Shown one piece after another: positions 14,239 through 21,987 of a stretch of DNA of 59,433 nt. This stretch comes from Mycobacterium sp. 4858. GTDB lineage: Bacteria > Actinomycetota > Actinomycetes > Mycobacteriales > Mycobacteriaceae. Made by a program: the position numbers and the translations under genes. The notes beneath the pieces were generated by a model, which did not search any database, was not told the DNA's origin, and saw only the letters and a program-made list of their open reading frames with translations. The stretch covers positions 1,719,184 to 1,778,616 of the forward strand of contig NZ_LT968776.1 of assembly GCF_900240975.1 (NCBI RefSeq), given 5' to 3'. Position 1 is the first letter of the stretch; each line of letters begins with the position of its first letter.

Positions 14239-15564
14239 CTAGGGCCGCGGCGCGCCCAGCCGGAACACTCGCCAGCCCGCCGCGGTCCAGCGGGTGGCGT
14301 CGAGACAGTTGCGGCCGTCGACGATGACGCGGGCCCGCACGCGGTCGGCCAGGTCGGCGGGGTCGAGGTCGACGAACTGGCGCCACTCGGTCAGGACGAG
14401 CACCGCGTCCGCGCGCTCGCAGGCCTCCTCGACCGACACCGCGTAGTTCAGCGTCGGGAACAGCCGCTGCGCGTTGTCCAGCGCCTTGGGGTCGTAGACG
14501 TTGACCGCGGCACCGTTGAGCTGCAGTTGGCCGGCGACGTTGAGCGCGGGCGAGTCGCGCACATCGTCGGATTCGGGTTTGAACGCCGCGCCGAGCACGG
14601 CGATGTTGGCGCCCAGCAGCGAGCCGCCGCAGGCGGCGCTGGCCAGCTCCACCATCCGCGTGCGGCGGCGCATGTTGATGCTGTCGACCTCGCGCAGGAA
14701 CGTCAGCGCCTGGTCGGCCCCCAGCTCGCCCGCGCGGGCCATGAAGGCACGGATGTCCTTGGGCAGGCAGCCGCCCCCGAAACCCAAACCCGCGTTGAGG
14801 AACTGGCGACCGATCCGTGGGTCGTAACCGAGCGCGTCGGCCAGCACGCTGACGTCGGCACCGGCGGCCTCGCACACCTCGGAGATGGCGTTGATGAACG
14901 AGATCTTGGTGGCCAGAAAGGCATTGGCGGACACCTTGACCAGCTCCGCGGTCTGCAGGTCGGTCACCAGGAACGGCACTCCCTCGGCCAGCAGCGGGCC
15001 GTAGAGCTCGCGGACCACCGTTTCGGCGTGCGTCGAATCCTGTTGCACCCCAAGCACGATGCGGTCCGGATGCAGGGTGTCCTGCACCGCATAGCCCTCG
15101 CGCAGGAATTCGGGGTTCCAGGCGATCTCGACGTCGACGCCGCGAGGCGCCAGGTCGGCCGCCCGGCGGTTGAGTTCGGCCGCGGTTCCCACCGGCACGG
15201 TCGATTTGCCCACCAGCACCGACGATCTCGTCAGCCGCGGCACCAGCGCGTCGACGACGGCGTACACGTGGCGCAGGTCGGCGCCGTACTCGCCCTTCTT
15301 CTGCGGTGTCCCGACCCCGAGGAAGTGCACGTCGGCAAAATCGGCCGCCACGTCGTAGTCGGTGGTGAACCGCAGCCGCCCCGCCGCCAGGTTCTTCGTC
15401 AGCAGCTTGCGCAGCCCGGGCTCGTAGAACGGAATGTCACCGCCGGAGAGCTTGGCGACCTTCCCCGCGTCGACGTCGACGCCGACGACCTCGTGTCCCA
15501 GCTCCGCCATGCCGACAGCGTGGGTTGCACCCAGGTAACCGGTGCCGAACACGGTGCATCGCAT
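14239..15564 (-). CDS. udgA: UDP-glucose 6-dehydrogenase UdgA
   Basis: The enzyme oxidises UDP-glucose to UDP-glucuronate with two NAD+. The 441-residue protein begins MRCTVFGTGYLGATHAVGMA, a Rossmann GxGYxG motif. It contains GKSTVPVGTA, NPEFLREG, and the catalytic cysteine in GFGGGCLPKD (about residue 263), followed by a C-terminal NAD/UDP-binding domain (AAFKPESDDVRDSP). Length matches M. tuberculosis Rv0322 (about 443 aa). ATG 15564 is chosen by homology; an upstream ATG at 15588 would add eight residues, and neither has a clear ribosome binding site. It is convergent with the coiled-coil pair, 13 bp apart. Confidence 0.93.
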   Translation of the reverse strand: MRCTVFGTGYLGATHAVGMAELGHEVVGVDVDAGKVAKLSGGDIPFYEPGLRKLLTKNLAAGRLRFTTDYDVAADFADVHFLGVGTPQKKGEYGADLRHVYAVVDALVPRLTRSSVLVGKSTVPVGTAAELNRRAADLAPRGVDVEIAWNPEFLREGYAVQDTLHPDRIVLGVQQDSTHAETVVRELYGPLLAEGVPFLVTDLQTAELVKVSANAFLATKISFINAISEVCEAAGADVSVLADALGYDPRIGRQFLNAGLGFGGGCLPKDIRAFMARAGELGADQALTFLREVDSINMRRRTRMVELASAACGGSLLGANIAVLGAAFKPESDDVRDSPALNVAGQLQLNGAAVNVYDPKALDNAQRLFPTLNYAVSVEEACERADAVLVLTEWRQFVDLDPADLADRVRARVIVDGRNCLDATRWTAAGWRVFRLGAPRP

Positions 15565-15600
15565 ATGACCGGTGTACGTCGCCGCCATGAGCTAACTGCA

Positions 15601-16917
15601 TCACCCCGCTGAGCGGGAGGCAAACGGAAGGTGACAGCTGGGTCCGCGCCCGCTAGTGGCGCCCGAATCCGCCGTGGCCGCCACCGAAGCCGCCGTGACC
15701 GCCGCCGAACCCCGGAATGCCGGGGAATCCGCCGCCACCGCCGCCGCCGTGCGGCCCGTCTTCACCGCCTTCGCGGGGCCCGAAGCCGCCGCCCGGCGGC
15801 CCACCGATGACCGGTCCACCGATGCCGGGTATCGGCAGCGGGATCGGCACCGGAATGGGCGCCACCGGGGGCGGCGGCGCGGGGGCCGGGGCCTCCGGGA
15901 TTGGTTCGGGCTGGGCCGGACGTTGGCCGTGGGCCGGATGGCGATCGCCAACGAGACGACGAGCGCCACCACACCGATAACGAACACGCCCGCCACGATG
16001 CCGCCCACCAGGCGGAACGAGCTGCGCTCGGGATAACCGGCGTCGACGAGCGCGGTGGCGCCGGTGTGCGCGCCGGTGTACAGGTCGTCCATTTCGTCGG
16101 GCACGGCGCTGTAGGCGAGCGCGTCCCGGCCCAGGGTTCCTGGGGTCTCGAAGTAGCCGGGCGCCACCGCGAACGGGTTCATGGCGCCGGTGCCCGGGTC
16201 TTGCGCGTAGGCCAGCGCCGCGGTGGACGACGAGAACAGCGGGGCATGCGCCGAGGCCAGCGCCGCGCCCCGGGCGAGCGCCGTTTCGGGCTCCTCGGGG
16301 GCCGACAACGGCAGCGAGGTCGCCGCCTCCAACGCGGGCTTGATCAGGGGGATGTCGATGCCGGACCCGACGACGAACACGCCGTCCGGGCGCGTCTCGA
16401 GCGACTCGACGCCCGACACCATCGTGGCCAGCTGGGCCACGGCAGCCTCGTCATCGGCCGGGAGCGGCTGCCGGCGCACGTCGGCGATCGACCCGTCGGC
16501 GCTGTTGACGACGGCCAGGGTGGCCGTGTCGGGCTCGATGTAGAGCAGCGCCGTCTGCGCGTAGTTGGTCTGACTGCCGACCGCCTGCGCCAGGGCCGCC
16601 GCGGCCAGGAAAGCCGAGACCAACATCACGTTCTCGACCTTGTGGGCCGCCAGCGCATCGCGCAGGGCGGCGGCCTCGATCGGGTCGGTGAAGGTGACAC
16701 CGGTCGACGCCAGCTGATAGCCGCCTTCGGCCGCGCCCTGGCGGGTGCCCAGGATCGCCGAGACTACCTGGTTGGCCGCGGTGAGCGTTGCGGCGTCGTC
16801 TTCGGGCGGGACGTCGAAATTGTCTTCGTCGACGGTGGCGCCTTCGCCATTTTGGCCTTCGACCAGCACCATCCGGACTGCCGTCGGCGCCATTGACACG
16901 CCAAGCACGGTGTCCAA
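15601..16917 (-). CDS. VLGVSMAP-type (DUF7159-like) membrane protein 1, tail frameshifted
   Basis: The N-terminal domain (about 215 aa) begins DTVLGVSMAPTAVRMVLVEG, has VMLVSAFLAAAALAQAVG, LLYIEPDTATLAVVNSADGS and a late GSGIDIPLIKPALEAATSL..EPETALARGAALA segment. The last two resemble the phosphate-2 and adenosine motifs of Hsp70/actin folds. One transmembrane helix (about 303-328) follows. As read, the frame then gives an Arg-rich tail to 15601. In the frame shifted by -1, near 15910-15920, a proper Pro/Gly tail (APIPVPIPLPIPGIGGP, then GGF/GGH repeats) runs to a stop at 15653. A one-base loss in a C/G run explains this and would give 421 aa. The start is TTG 16917 after GGAGGAG. Confidence 0.7.
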   Translation of the reverse strand: MDTVLGVSMAPTAVRMVLVEGQNGEGATVDEDNFDVPPEDDAATLTAANQVVSAILGTRQGAAEGGYQLASTGVTFTDPIEAAALRDALAAHKVENVMLVSAFLAAAALAQAVGSQTNYAQTALLYIEPDTATLAVVNSADGSIADVRRQPLPADDEAAVAQLATMVSGVESLETRPDGVFVVGSGIDIPLIKPALEAATSLPLSAPEEPETALARGAALASAHAPLFSSSTAALAYAQDPGTGAMNPFAVAPGYFETPGTLGRDALAYSAVPDEMDDLYTGAHTGATALVDAGYPERSSFRLVGGIVAGVFVIGVVALVVSLAIAIRPTANVRPSPNQSRRPRPPRRRPRWRPFRCRSRCRYPASVDRSSVGRRAAASGPAKAVKTGRTAAAVAADSPAFRGSAAVTAASVAATADSGATSGRGPSCHLPFASRSAG

Positions 16918-17069
16918 AGCTCCTCCAAGGTTCGATTGCTAGCCCTGATGATGAGGACGTGGCCGCCGCACCCCGCGAATACGCCAGAGGTCACTGAGTC
17001 CCCACCCTATGTTCCCCTCGTGTGCCGATTTTACGCGCGCTCGGCGCCTTCGGTTTTGCGGCGTTACGG

Positions 17070-17152
17070 CTAGGGGACCGGGATGCCGTGCTGCCCCAGG
17101 TGACGATGCAGCCAGTCGTCCCACTGATCGCCGTGGGACGGGCCGGGCCCCG
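17070..17152 (-). other. Displaced C-terminal coding segment of VLGVSMAP protein 2
   Basis: Read on the minus strand this stretch encodes GPGPSHGDQWDDWLHRHLGQ followed by HGIPVP and a TAG stop. It is out of frame with the gene at 17180-18166 as the sequence stands. It comes back into frame exactly if the 56 nt at 17153-17208 are removed, giving ITQNVVAPAGPGPSHGDQW. I therefore read it as the genuine end of that gene. Confidence 0.65.
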
Positions 17153-17259
17153 GGCCGCACGCGCACCAGCGCCCCGACATCACACAGAACGTGGTCGCCC
17201 CGGATTGGCCGGGGCGACCACGTTCTGTGTGATGTCGGGGCGCTGGTGCGCGTGCGGCC
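17153..17259. repeat. Perfect 51-bp inverted repeat with 5-nt loop inside a gene
   Basis: Bases 17153-17203 are the exact reverse complement of 17209-17259, around the loop ATTGG (17204-17208). No mismatch is present across 51 bp. The 17209-17259 arm is the coding copy of the gene on the minus strand; the other arm breaks its frame. This is too long and too perfect for an ordinary terminator and has no T-tract. It looks like a snap-back (template-switch) duplication or a fold-back artefact. Confidence 0.9.
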
Positions 17260-18166
17260 GGATGTCGACGGCCAGGGCGATGGCCAGGGCGACCACGCCG
17301 CCGACGAACACCAGGGTGGCCGCGACGACGGCCAGCACCGATCTGCGGCTCTGGTGTTCGCCGGAGGCTGACTCGCGATCGGCGCCGGGCACCCGGACCT
17401 TCCCGCTGTCCGGTTCGGCGCTGTAGGCCAGCTCGCTGTCGTTCGCCGAGGGATCTCCGGCGTAGGGCATCGCGATCGTCGACGGCGCGCCCAGCCGGGC
17501 GTTGGCCGCCGCCAACGAGGCGCCCCGCGCCAGCGCCATCTCGGGTTCCTCGGGCGTGGTCACCGACAGCGAGGTCGCCGCCTCGAGCGCCGGCTTGATG
17601 TACGGGATGTCGACGTCCGAGCCCACGAGGAACAGCCCGTCCGGGCGCGCCCGCATCGCTTCGGCGCCCGAGACCATCGCGGCCAGCTTCGCCAGCGCCG
17701 CTTCGTCGCTGCCGGGCAGCGGATGCCGGCGCACGTCGGCGACCGAACCGTCGGCGGTGTCGACGACGGCCAGCGTCGCGGTGCTGGGCTCCACGTACAG
17801 CAGCGCGGTGCGCGCGCAATTGGTCGCGCTGCCCGCCGCCTGAGCAAGCGCCGCGGCGGCCATGACCGACGACACCAGCATGACGTTCTCGATCTTGCGT
17901 TCCGCCAACGTGTTTCGCAGCGCTGCGGCCTCGGAAGGATGGGTCCAGGCCACTCCGCTCGATTTCAGCCGATAGCCGCCCTGGGCCGCGCTCTCGCGGG
18001 TGCCGAGAATCGCGGCGACCACGCGATCCGCCGCGGCGGCCGCGGTCGTCTGATCGGCGAGGGGGAAGCCGTCCTGATCGACGGTCACCCCACCGGCGGC
18101 TTCGCCTTCCACCAGCACCATGCGGACCGTCGCAGGCGCCATAGACACGCCAAGTACGACGTCCAC
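17180..18166 (-). CDS. VLGVSMAP-type (DUF7159-like) membrane protein 2, end disrupted
   Basis: The 328-residue product as read starts at GTG 18166 (GGAGGAG upstream) with VDVVLGVSMAPATVRMVLVEG. It carries the same markers as its neighbours: ENVMLVSSVMAAAALAQAAG, LLYVEPSTATLAVVDTADGS and VGSDVDIPYIKPALEAATSL with PEMALARGASLA. One transmembrane helix lies at about 289-312. The frame runs into the 51-bp inverted repeat and stops early at 17180 after PANPGRPRSV. Removing 56 nt gives 346 residues with a Trp/His-containing end at 17070. It is one of three tandem paralogues, each with its own start site, separated by 180-260 bp. Confidence 0.7.
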   Translation of the reverse strand: MDVVLGVSMAPATVRMVLVEGEAAGGVTVDQDGFPLADQTTAAAAADRVVAAILGTRESAAQGGYRLKSSGVAWTHPSEAAALRNTLAERKIENVMLVSSVMAAAALAQAAGSATNCARTALLYVEPSTATLAVVDTADGSVADVRRHPLPGSDEAALAKLAAMVSGAEAMRARPDGLFLVGSDVDIPYIKPALEAATSLSVTTPEEPEMALARGASLAAANARLGAPSTIAMPYAGDPSANDSELAYSAEPDSGKVRVPGADRESASGEHQSRRSVLAVVAATLVFVGGVVALAIALAVDIRPHAHQRPDITQNVVAPANPGRPRSV

Positions 18167-18348
18167 CGCTCCTCCAAGTCGTCCAAATCGATTGCCGTGC
18201 GGGGGAAACCCGCGTGGGGCTTCGTCGCTCTCAGATTCGGCCGGATGCGTTGGCAGCGATCCGGCCGCGCCCCACCCCAATTCGCCACACTAGCGCGCGA
18301 AGTTGAGTGCCTCCGGCAGCCGCGCGAGTGACATTCGTTCATCGCGGG

Positions 18349-20301
18349 CTACTTGTGGCCGCCGCCACCGCCGCCGGCGTGGCCACCACCGAAGCCACCA
18401 CCGCCGCCGGAACCCGGAGACGGGAGGTGCCCGCCGCCGAGGCCGCCCGGAGCAGAGCCCGGGGGCGACACGCCGCCGAACAGACCACCGGGGCCGGAGG
18501 GCACACCGCCGCCGGAACCCGGAGACGGGAGGTGCCCGCCGCCGAGGCCGCCCGGAGCAGAGCCCGGGGGCGACACATGCCCACCACCGAGACCGCCGAG
18601 TCCGCCGGGGCCCGAGCCCGGCGGCGGTTCGTGCCCACCACCGAGACCGCCCTCCCCTGGCGGAGTCACGTGCCCGCCACCGAGACCGCCGGGGCCCGAG
18701 CCCGGCGGCGGTTCATGCCCACCGGTGGCGCCACCCGTGCCCGAACCGGGCGTCGGGACATGCCCGCCGGTCGAGCCGCCCGTGCCTGAGTCGGGCGGCG
18801 GGACGTGCCCACCGGTGGAGCCGCCGGAGTGCTCGGGGGGTGGCGACGAGCCCTGCCCCGGAGGCACCTGGTGCGGGGGTGACTGCGGCACCGTGCCGCC
18901 GACCTGTGGCGGCTCGGGGACGTGCACCGGAGGTTGGGGCAGCACCGGCTGTGGAGGCGACACGCGCGGCGGCGGCACCTGGATGACCGGCGGGCTCACG
19001 ATCGGGTTAGGCACCGCGACGTGGACCGGCGGCAGTATCACCGGCGCGATCGGCGGGACCACGATGGGCACCGGCACCACCGGAGCGGCCGGAGCGGGGA
19101 CCGGGGCCGCGGGAATGGGAGGCGCGGCGGGCAGGGGCGCAGGCAGCGGCGCGGCCACCGGCGGACCCATCGGGATGGGCGCCGCCATCGGCACCGGCGG
19201 ATTGATCCGCTGCGCCGGGGCCGACGCCTCGACGGGTGCGGGCGCCGGCGGCTCCTGCGTCGGAACGATGAGGTGCTGACCGGGAGTGGGCTGCAAGGCG
19301 ACGGTGCCGGTGGTGCGGATGCCGATCGCCAGCGCGATCTCGAGCGCCAGCACAGCGCTGATGCCGGCGACCGCCAACCCGCTGCCGATCAGCAGCGCCG
19401 GCCTGCGCCGCGGTTGGCTCTCCTCGGGCATGAAGAGCTTTTCGATCACGACGGTCGGCGAGTCGGAGTCCTCGTCGGGCACCGCACTGTAGGCGAGCTC
19501 GTCGTCGCCCGCCTCCGGCCCGAAGGGCACGTAAAGGTATTCGGGCAGCGAGTGCTGGTCGACGGCGCCGGTGCCCGGATCCTGGGCGTAGGCCAGCGCG
19601 GCGGTCGACGAGGCGAACAGCGGCGCATTGGCCGACGCCAGGGCGGCGCCGCGGGCCAGCGCCGTCTCCGGCTCCTCGGGCACGCTCACCGTGAGCGAGG
19701 TTGCCGTCTGCAGGGCCGGCTGCAGCGGGGCAATGTCGACGCCCGAGCCCACCACCAGCACGCCGTCCGGCGCCGCCTCCAGCTTCTCCAGCCCCGCGAT
19801 CATGCCGGCGAGTTGCGCGGCGGCCTGGTCGTAGGACTCGGCGTAGAGCGGTTGCTTGTAGACGTCGGGAATGGATCCGTCGGCTGTTTCGACCACCGCC
19901 AGCGTCGCGGTGTCGGGCTCGACGAACATCACCGCGATTCGTTCGTAACCCATTGCGCCGCCGACGTTTTGGGCCAGTGCCGTCGCGGCGAGGAAGGCCG
20001 ACACCAGCATGACGTTCTCGACCCGGTGGGCGGCCAGCGCGTCGCGTAACGCCGCCGCCTCGAGCTGGTCGGTCCACGTCACACCGATGGACGACACCTC
20101 CAGCCCGGCGTCGGCCGCACCCTCGCGGGTGCCCAGGATGGCGGCGAGCGCCTGGTCGGGCGCGCTCGCGGTGGCCGCCTCGTCGGCGGCCGCGACGTCG
20201 AACACGTCCTCTTCCACCGTGGCACCGTCTGCGTATTCGCCTTCCAGGACCACCATTTGGATCGATGCCGGTGCCATCGACACCCCGAGCACGATATCCA
20301 A
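18349..20301 (-). CDS. VLGVSMAP-type (DUF7159-like) membrane protein 3 with long Pro/Gly tail
   Basis: This 650-residue protein is the intact long form. TTG 20301 follows GGAGGGG. The N-terminal domain (1-225) has LGVSMAPASIQMVVLEG, VMLVSAFLAATALAQNVG, VMFVEPDTATLAVVETADGS and VGSGVDIAPLQPALQTATSL with PETALARGAALA. A linker (225-300) carries ALAYSAVPDE, shared with the paralogues, then RRRPALL and a transmembrane helix (about 305-330). The remaining 320 residues form a Pro-rich section (PVAAPLPAPLPAAPPIPA) and then Gly-rich repeats of the type GGLGGGHLPSPGSG ending GGGGGHK. The tail is predicted to be outside. Function unknown. Confidence 0.75.
   Translation of the reverse strand: MDIVLGVSMAPASIQMVVLEGEYADGATVEEDVFDVAAADEAATASAPDQALAAILGTREGAADAGLEVSSIGVTWTDQLEAAALRDALAAHRVENVMLVSAFLAATALAQNVGGAMGYERIAVMFVEPDTATLAVVETADGSIPDVYKQPLYAESYDQAAAQLAGMIAGLEKLEAAPDGVLVVGSGVDIAPLQPALQTATSLTVSVPEEPETALARGAALASANAPLFASSTAALAYAQDPGTGAVDQHSLPEYLYVPFGPEAGDDELAYSAVPDEDSDSPTVVIEKLFMPEESQPRRRPALLIGSGLAVAGISAVLALEIALAIGIRTTGTVALQPTPGQHLIVPTQEPPAPAPVEASAPAQRINPPVPMAAPIPMGPPVAAPLPAPLPAAPPIPAAPVPAPAAPVVPVPIVVPPIAPVILPPVHVAVPNPIVSPPVIQVPPPRVSPPQPVLPQPPVHVPEPPQVGGTVPQSPPHQVPPGQGSSPPPEHSGGSTGGHVPPPDSGTGGSTGGHVPTPGSGTGGATGGHEPPPGSGPGGLGGGHVTPPGEGGLGGGHEPPPGSGPGGLGGLGGGHVSPPGSAPGGLGGGHLPSPGSGGGVPSGPGGLFGGVSPPGSAPGGLGGGHLPSPGSGGGGGFGGGHAGGGGGGHK
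18399..18576. repeat. 73-bp perfect direct repeat in the Gly/Pro tail
   Basis: 18399-18471 and 18504-18576 are identical over 73 bp, 105 bp (35 codons) apart. Slippage or recombination between them would change tail length by exactly 35 residues without breaking the frame. More diverged GGH.PPPGSG units continue to about 18830. Confidence 0.85.
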
Positions 20302-20408
20302 GACAAACCCCTCCAAAGGTATTGCGAGACGAACCACGGCTAGGCGGAGGAAAAAACCATGGCTAACTAAGTATCGCGCAAAACCGGGGCGGAGGCCCCC
20401 CGCAGAAC

Positions 20409-20981
20409 CTATGTAGACCTTATGAAGTTCTGATAGGAGCGCGACGGCGTCGGTCCCCGCTGGCCCTGGTACTTCGAACCTACTTGCGAACTGCCGTAAG
20501 GATGTTCGGCCGGACTGGTCAACCGCAGGATGCAGAGTTGGCCGATCTTCATGCCCGGCCACAGGGTGATCGGCAGGTTCGCGACGTTGGACAGCTCCAG
20601 CGTGATGTGGCCGCTGAAGCCGGGGTCGATGAACCCAGCGGTCGAGTGCGTCAGCAGCCCCAGCCGGCCCAGCGACGACTTGCCCTCCAGCCGCCCCGCG
20701 AGGTCCTCGGGCAGGGTGAACAGCTCGAGCGTGGAGCCCAGCACGAACTCCCCCGGGTGCAGGACGAACGGCTCGCCGTCGACGGGTTCGACCAGCGTCG
20801 TGAGCTCGTCCTGCTGCTTGGCCGGGTCGATGTGGGTGTAGCGGGTGTTGTTGAACACCCGGAACATGCAGTCCAGGCGGACGTCGATGCTGGACGGCTG
20901 CACCAAGGCGTCGTCGTAGGGGTCGATGCCCAACCGGCCGGCGGTGATTTCGGCCCTGAGGTCGCGATCGGAGAGCAGCAC
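20409..20981 (-). CDS. dcd: dCTP deaminase (bifunctional dCTP deaminase/dUTPase type)
   Basis: The 190-residue enzyme converts dCTP towards dUMP/dUTP for thymidylate synthesis. It carries LVQPSSIDVRLD near the N-terminus, HPGEFVLGSTLE, the active-site segment GRLEGKSSLGRLGL, and HSTAGFIDPGFSGHITLELSN with the catalytic Glu. The C-terminal flexible arm YQGQRGPTPSRSYQNF closes the active site. Length and sequence match M. tuberculosis Rv0321 (190 aa), a bifunctional deaminase/dUTPase. It is followed, 107 bp on, by the start of the VLGVSMAP protein 3 gene on the same strand. Confidence 0.95.
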   Translation of the reverse strand: MLLSDRDLRAEITAGRLGIDPYDDALVQPSSIDVRLDCMFRVFNNTRYTHIDPAKQQDELTTLVEPVDGEPFVLHPGEFVLGSTLELFTLPEDLAGRLEGKSSLGRLGLLTHSTAGFIDPGFSGHITLELSNVANLPITLWPGMKIGQLCILRLTSPAEHPYGSSQVGSKYQGQRGPTPSRSYQNFIRST

Positions 20982-21015
20982 GCGACGAGCCTAGCCGCTG
21001 CTCACCGCGGAGCGG

Positions 21016-21681
21016 TCAGTCGGCGAGATACATCTCCCCACCCTTGGGATATCCGCCGCCGGTGGTCGTGACGTGGACGTGGTCGTAGTGGCCGAGCCGG
21101 CTCGGTTGCGCCCCGCCCGGCGTGTAGTAGACACCGCGCCAGATCGCGTCCTGGATCCCGAACCGGCGCGCGTTCCTCATCACGTAGGCGACGATCTCGT
21201 CGCCCAGGGCGATGCCGTCGGCGCTCTGCGGGTTCGGGATCATCACGTCGAGCGCCAGACCGAGGGGATGCCAGGGCAGCGGATCCGGCCGCACCCCGCC
21301 GATCTCGTGGATCTGCGGGAATTTGGCGCTGATGCTGCGGGAGACCTGGATCGTCCTGACCTGCAGGCCCTGCTCCGGTGCGAGCCCGGCGGGCAAGAAC
21401 CGCGACCTGGTGTGGTATCTCGACGCGGCGACGGGCTCAGCCGCGCCTTCGCCGCGGGACACGTCCGACGCGAGCACAATCGCCACCGGTTTTGCCGCGA
21501 AGATTTCCGGGCAGCACGGCGCACCGTCGCCGATAACGGGTATGGGGTCGTGCCGGGGGACGAATGGGCCGGCATCACCGGCCGCCGCGAAGAACGCCAC
21601 CGCGGGGGCCAGCGCCGCTGCCAGGAGCAGCGGCGATTTGCGCCGCTTCTTGGCTAATCTGTGCCGACCCACCCCAGGCAC
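21016..21681 (-). CDS. Exported protein with M15-like C-terminal domain (Rv0320-like)
   Basis: The 221-residue protein starts at GTG 21681 with a basic n-region (RHRLAKKRRK) and a hydrophobic core LLLAAALAPAVAFFAAAGDA, a signal peptide or anchor. The C-terminal half contains EIGGVRPDPLPWHPLGLALDVMI and LGHYDHVHVTTTGG. The spaced histidines and Asp (H..G.A.D, HYDHVHV) resemble the zinc site of M15/VanY-like and ARB-07466-type domains, which suggests a peptidoglycan peptidase or a degenerate relative. It lies 34 bp upstream of dcd on the same strand. From memory M. tuberculosis Rv0320 has the same size and neighbour. Confidence 0.75.
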   Translation of the reverse strand: MPGVGRHRLAKKRRKSPLLLAAALAPAVAFFAAAGDAGPFVPRHDPIPVIGDGAPCCPEIFAAKPVAIVLASDVSRGEGAAEPVAASRYHTRSRFLPAGLAPEQGLQVRTIQVSRSISAKFPQIHEIGGVRPDPLPWHPLGLALDVMIPNPQSADGIALGDEIVAYVMRNARRFGIQDAIWRGVYYTPGGAQPSRLGHYDHVHVTTTGGGYPKGGEMYLAD

Positions 21682-21856
21682 ATTACGACAAGATCACGAA
21701 AGAATAAACATCGGTTCGGGAATTTGCCCGTGGTCAGCCATTCCTCGCCGGCGTGCATTTGCCTCCCGGGCCGGACCGGCGCTGGGCCGTTGGCGTTCGG
21801 CCGCACCACTCGCCCGACGGATCCGCTGTTCGATGCTAATCTTCGATGCCGACACC

Positions 21857-21930
21857 GCCGATGTAGTTCAATGGCAGAACATCAGCTTCCCAAGCTGAAT
21901 ACGCGGGTTCGATTCCCGTCATCGGCTCCA
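21857..21930 (+). tRNA. tRNA-Gly (anticodon CCC)
   Basis: The acceptor stem GCCGATG (21857-21863) pairs with CATCGGC (21920-21926), followed by T and an encoded CCA (21928-21930). The anticodon arm TCAGC-TTCCCAA-GCTGA places CCC at 21889-21891. The T arm GCGGG-TTCGATT-CCCGT is canonical apart from an end mismatch. The anticodon CCC reads GGG glycine codons. Confidence 0.93.
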
Positions 21931-21987
21931 CATCAATCGCCCGTACCCGAGGCCCGCCCAACCGTCGTCGGCACCGGCAATGCAGTG

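Noticed and set aside
17153..17259. Bidirectional transcription terminator
   Set aside because: The stem is 51 bp with no mismatch, has no T-tract, and lies inside a gene whose frame is restored when one arm is removed.
18349..19260. PE/PPE or PE_PGRS protein
   Set aside because: The tail is Gly/Pro-rich, but the N-terminus lacks the PE or PPE motif and instead has the VLGVSMAP domain with a membrane helix.
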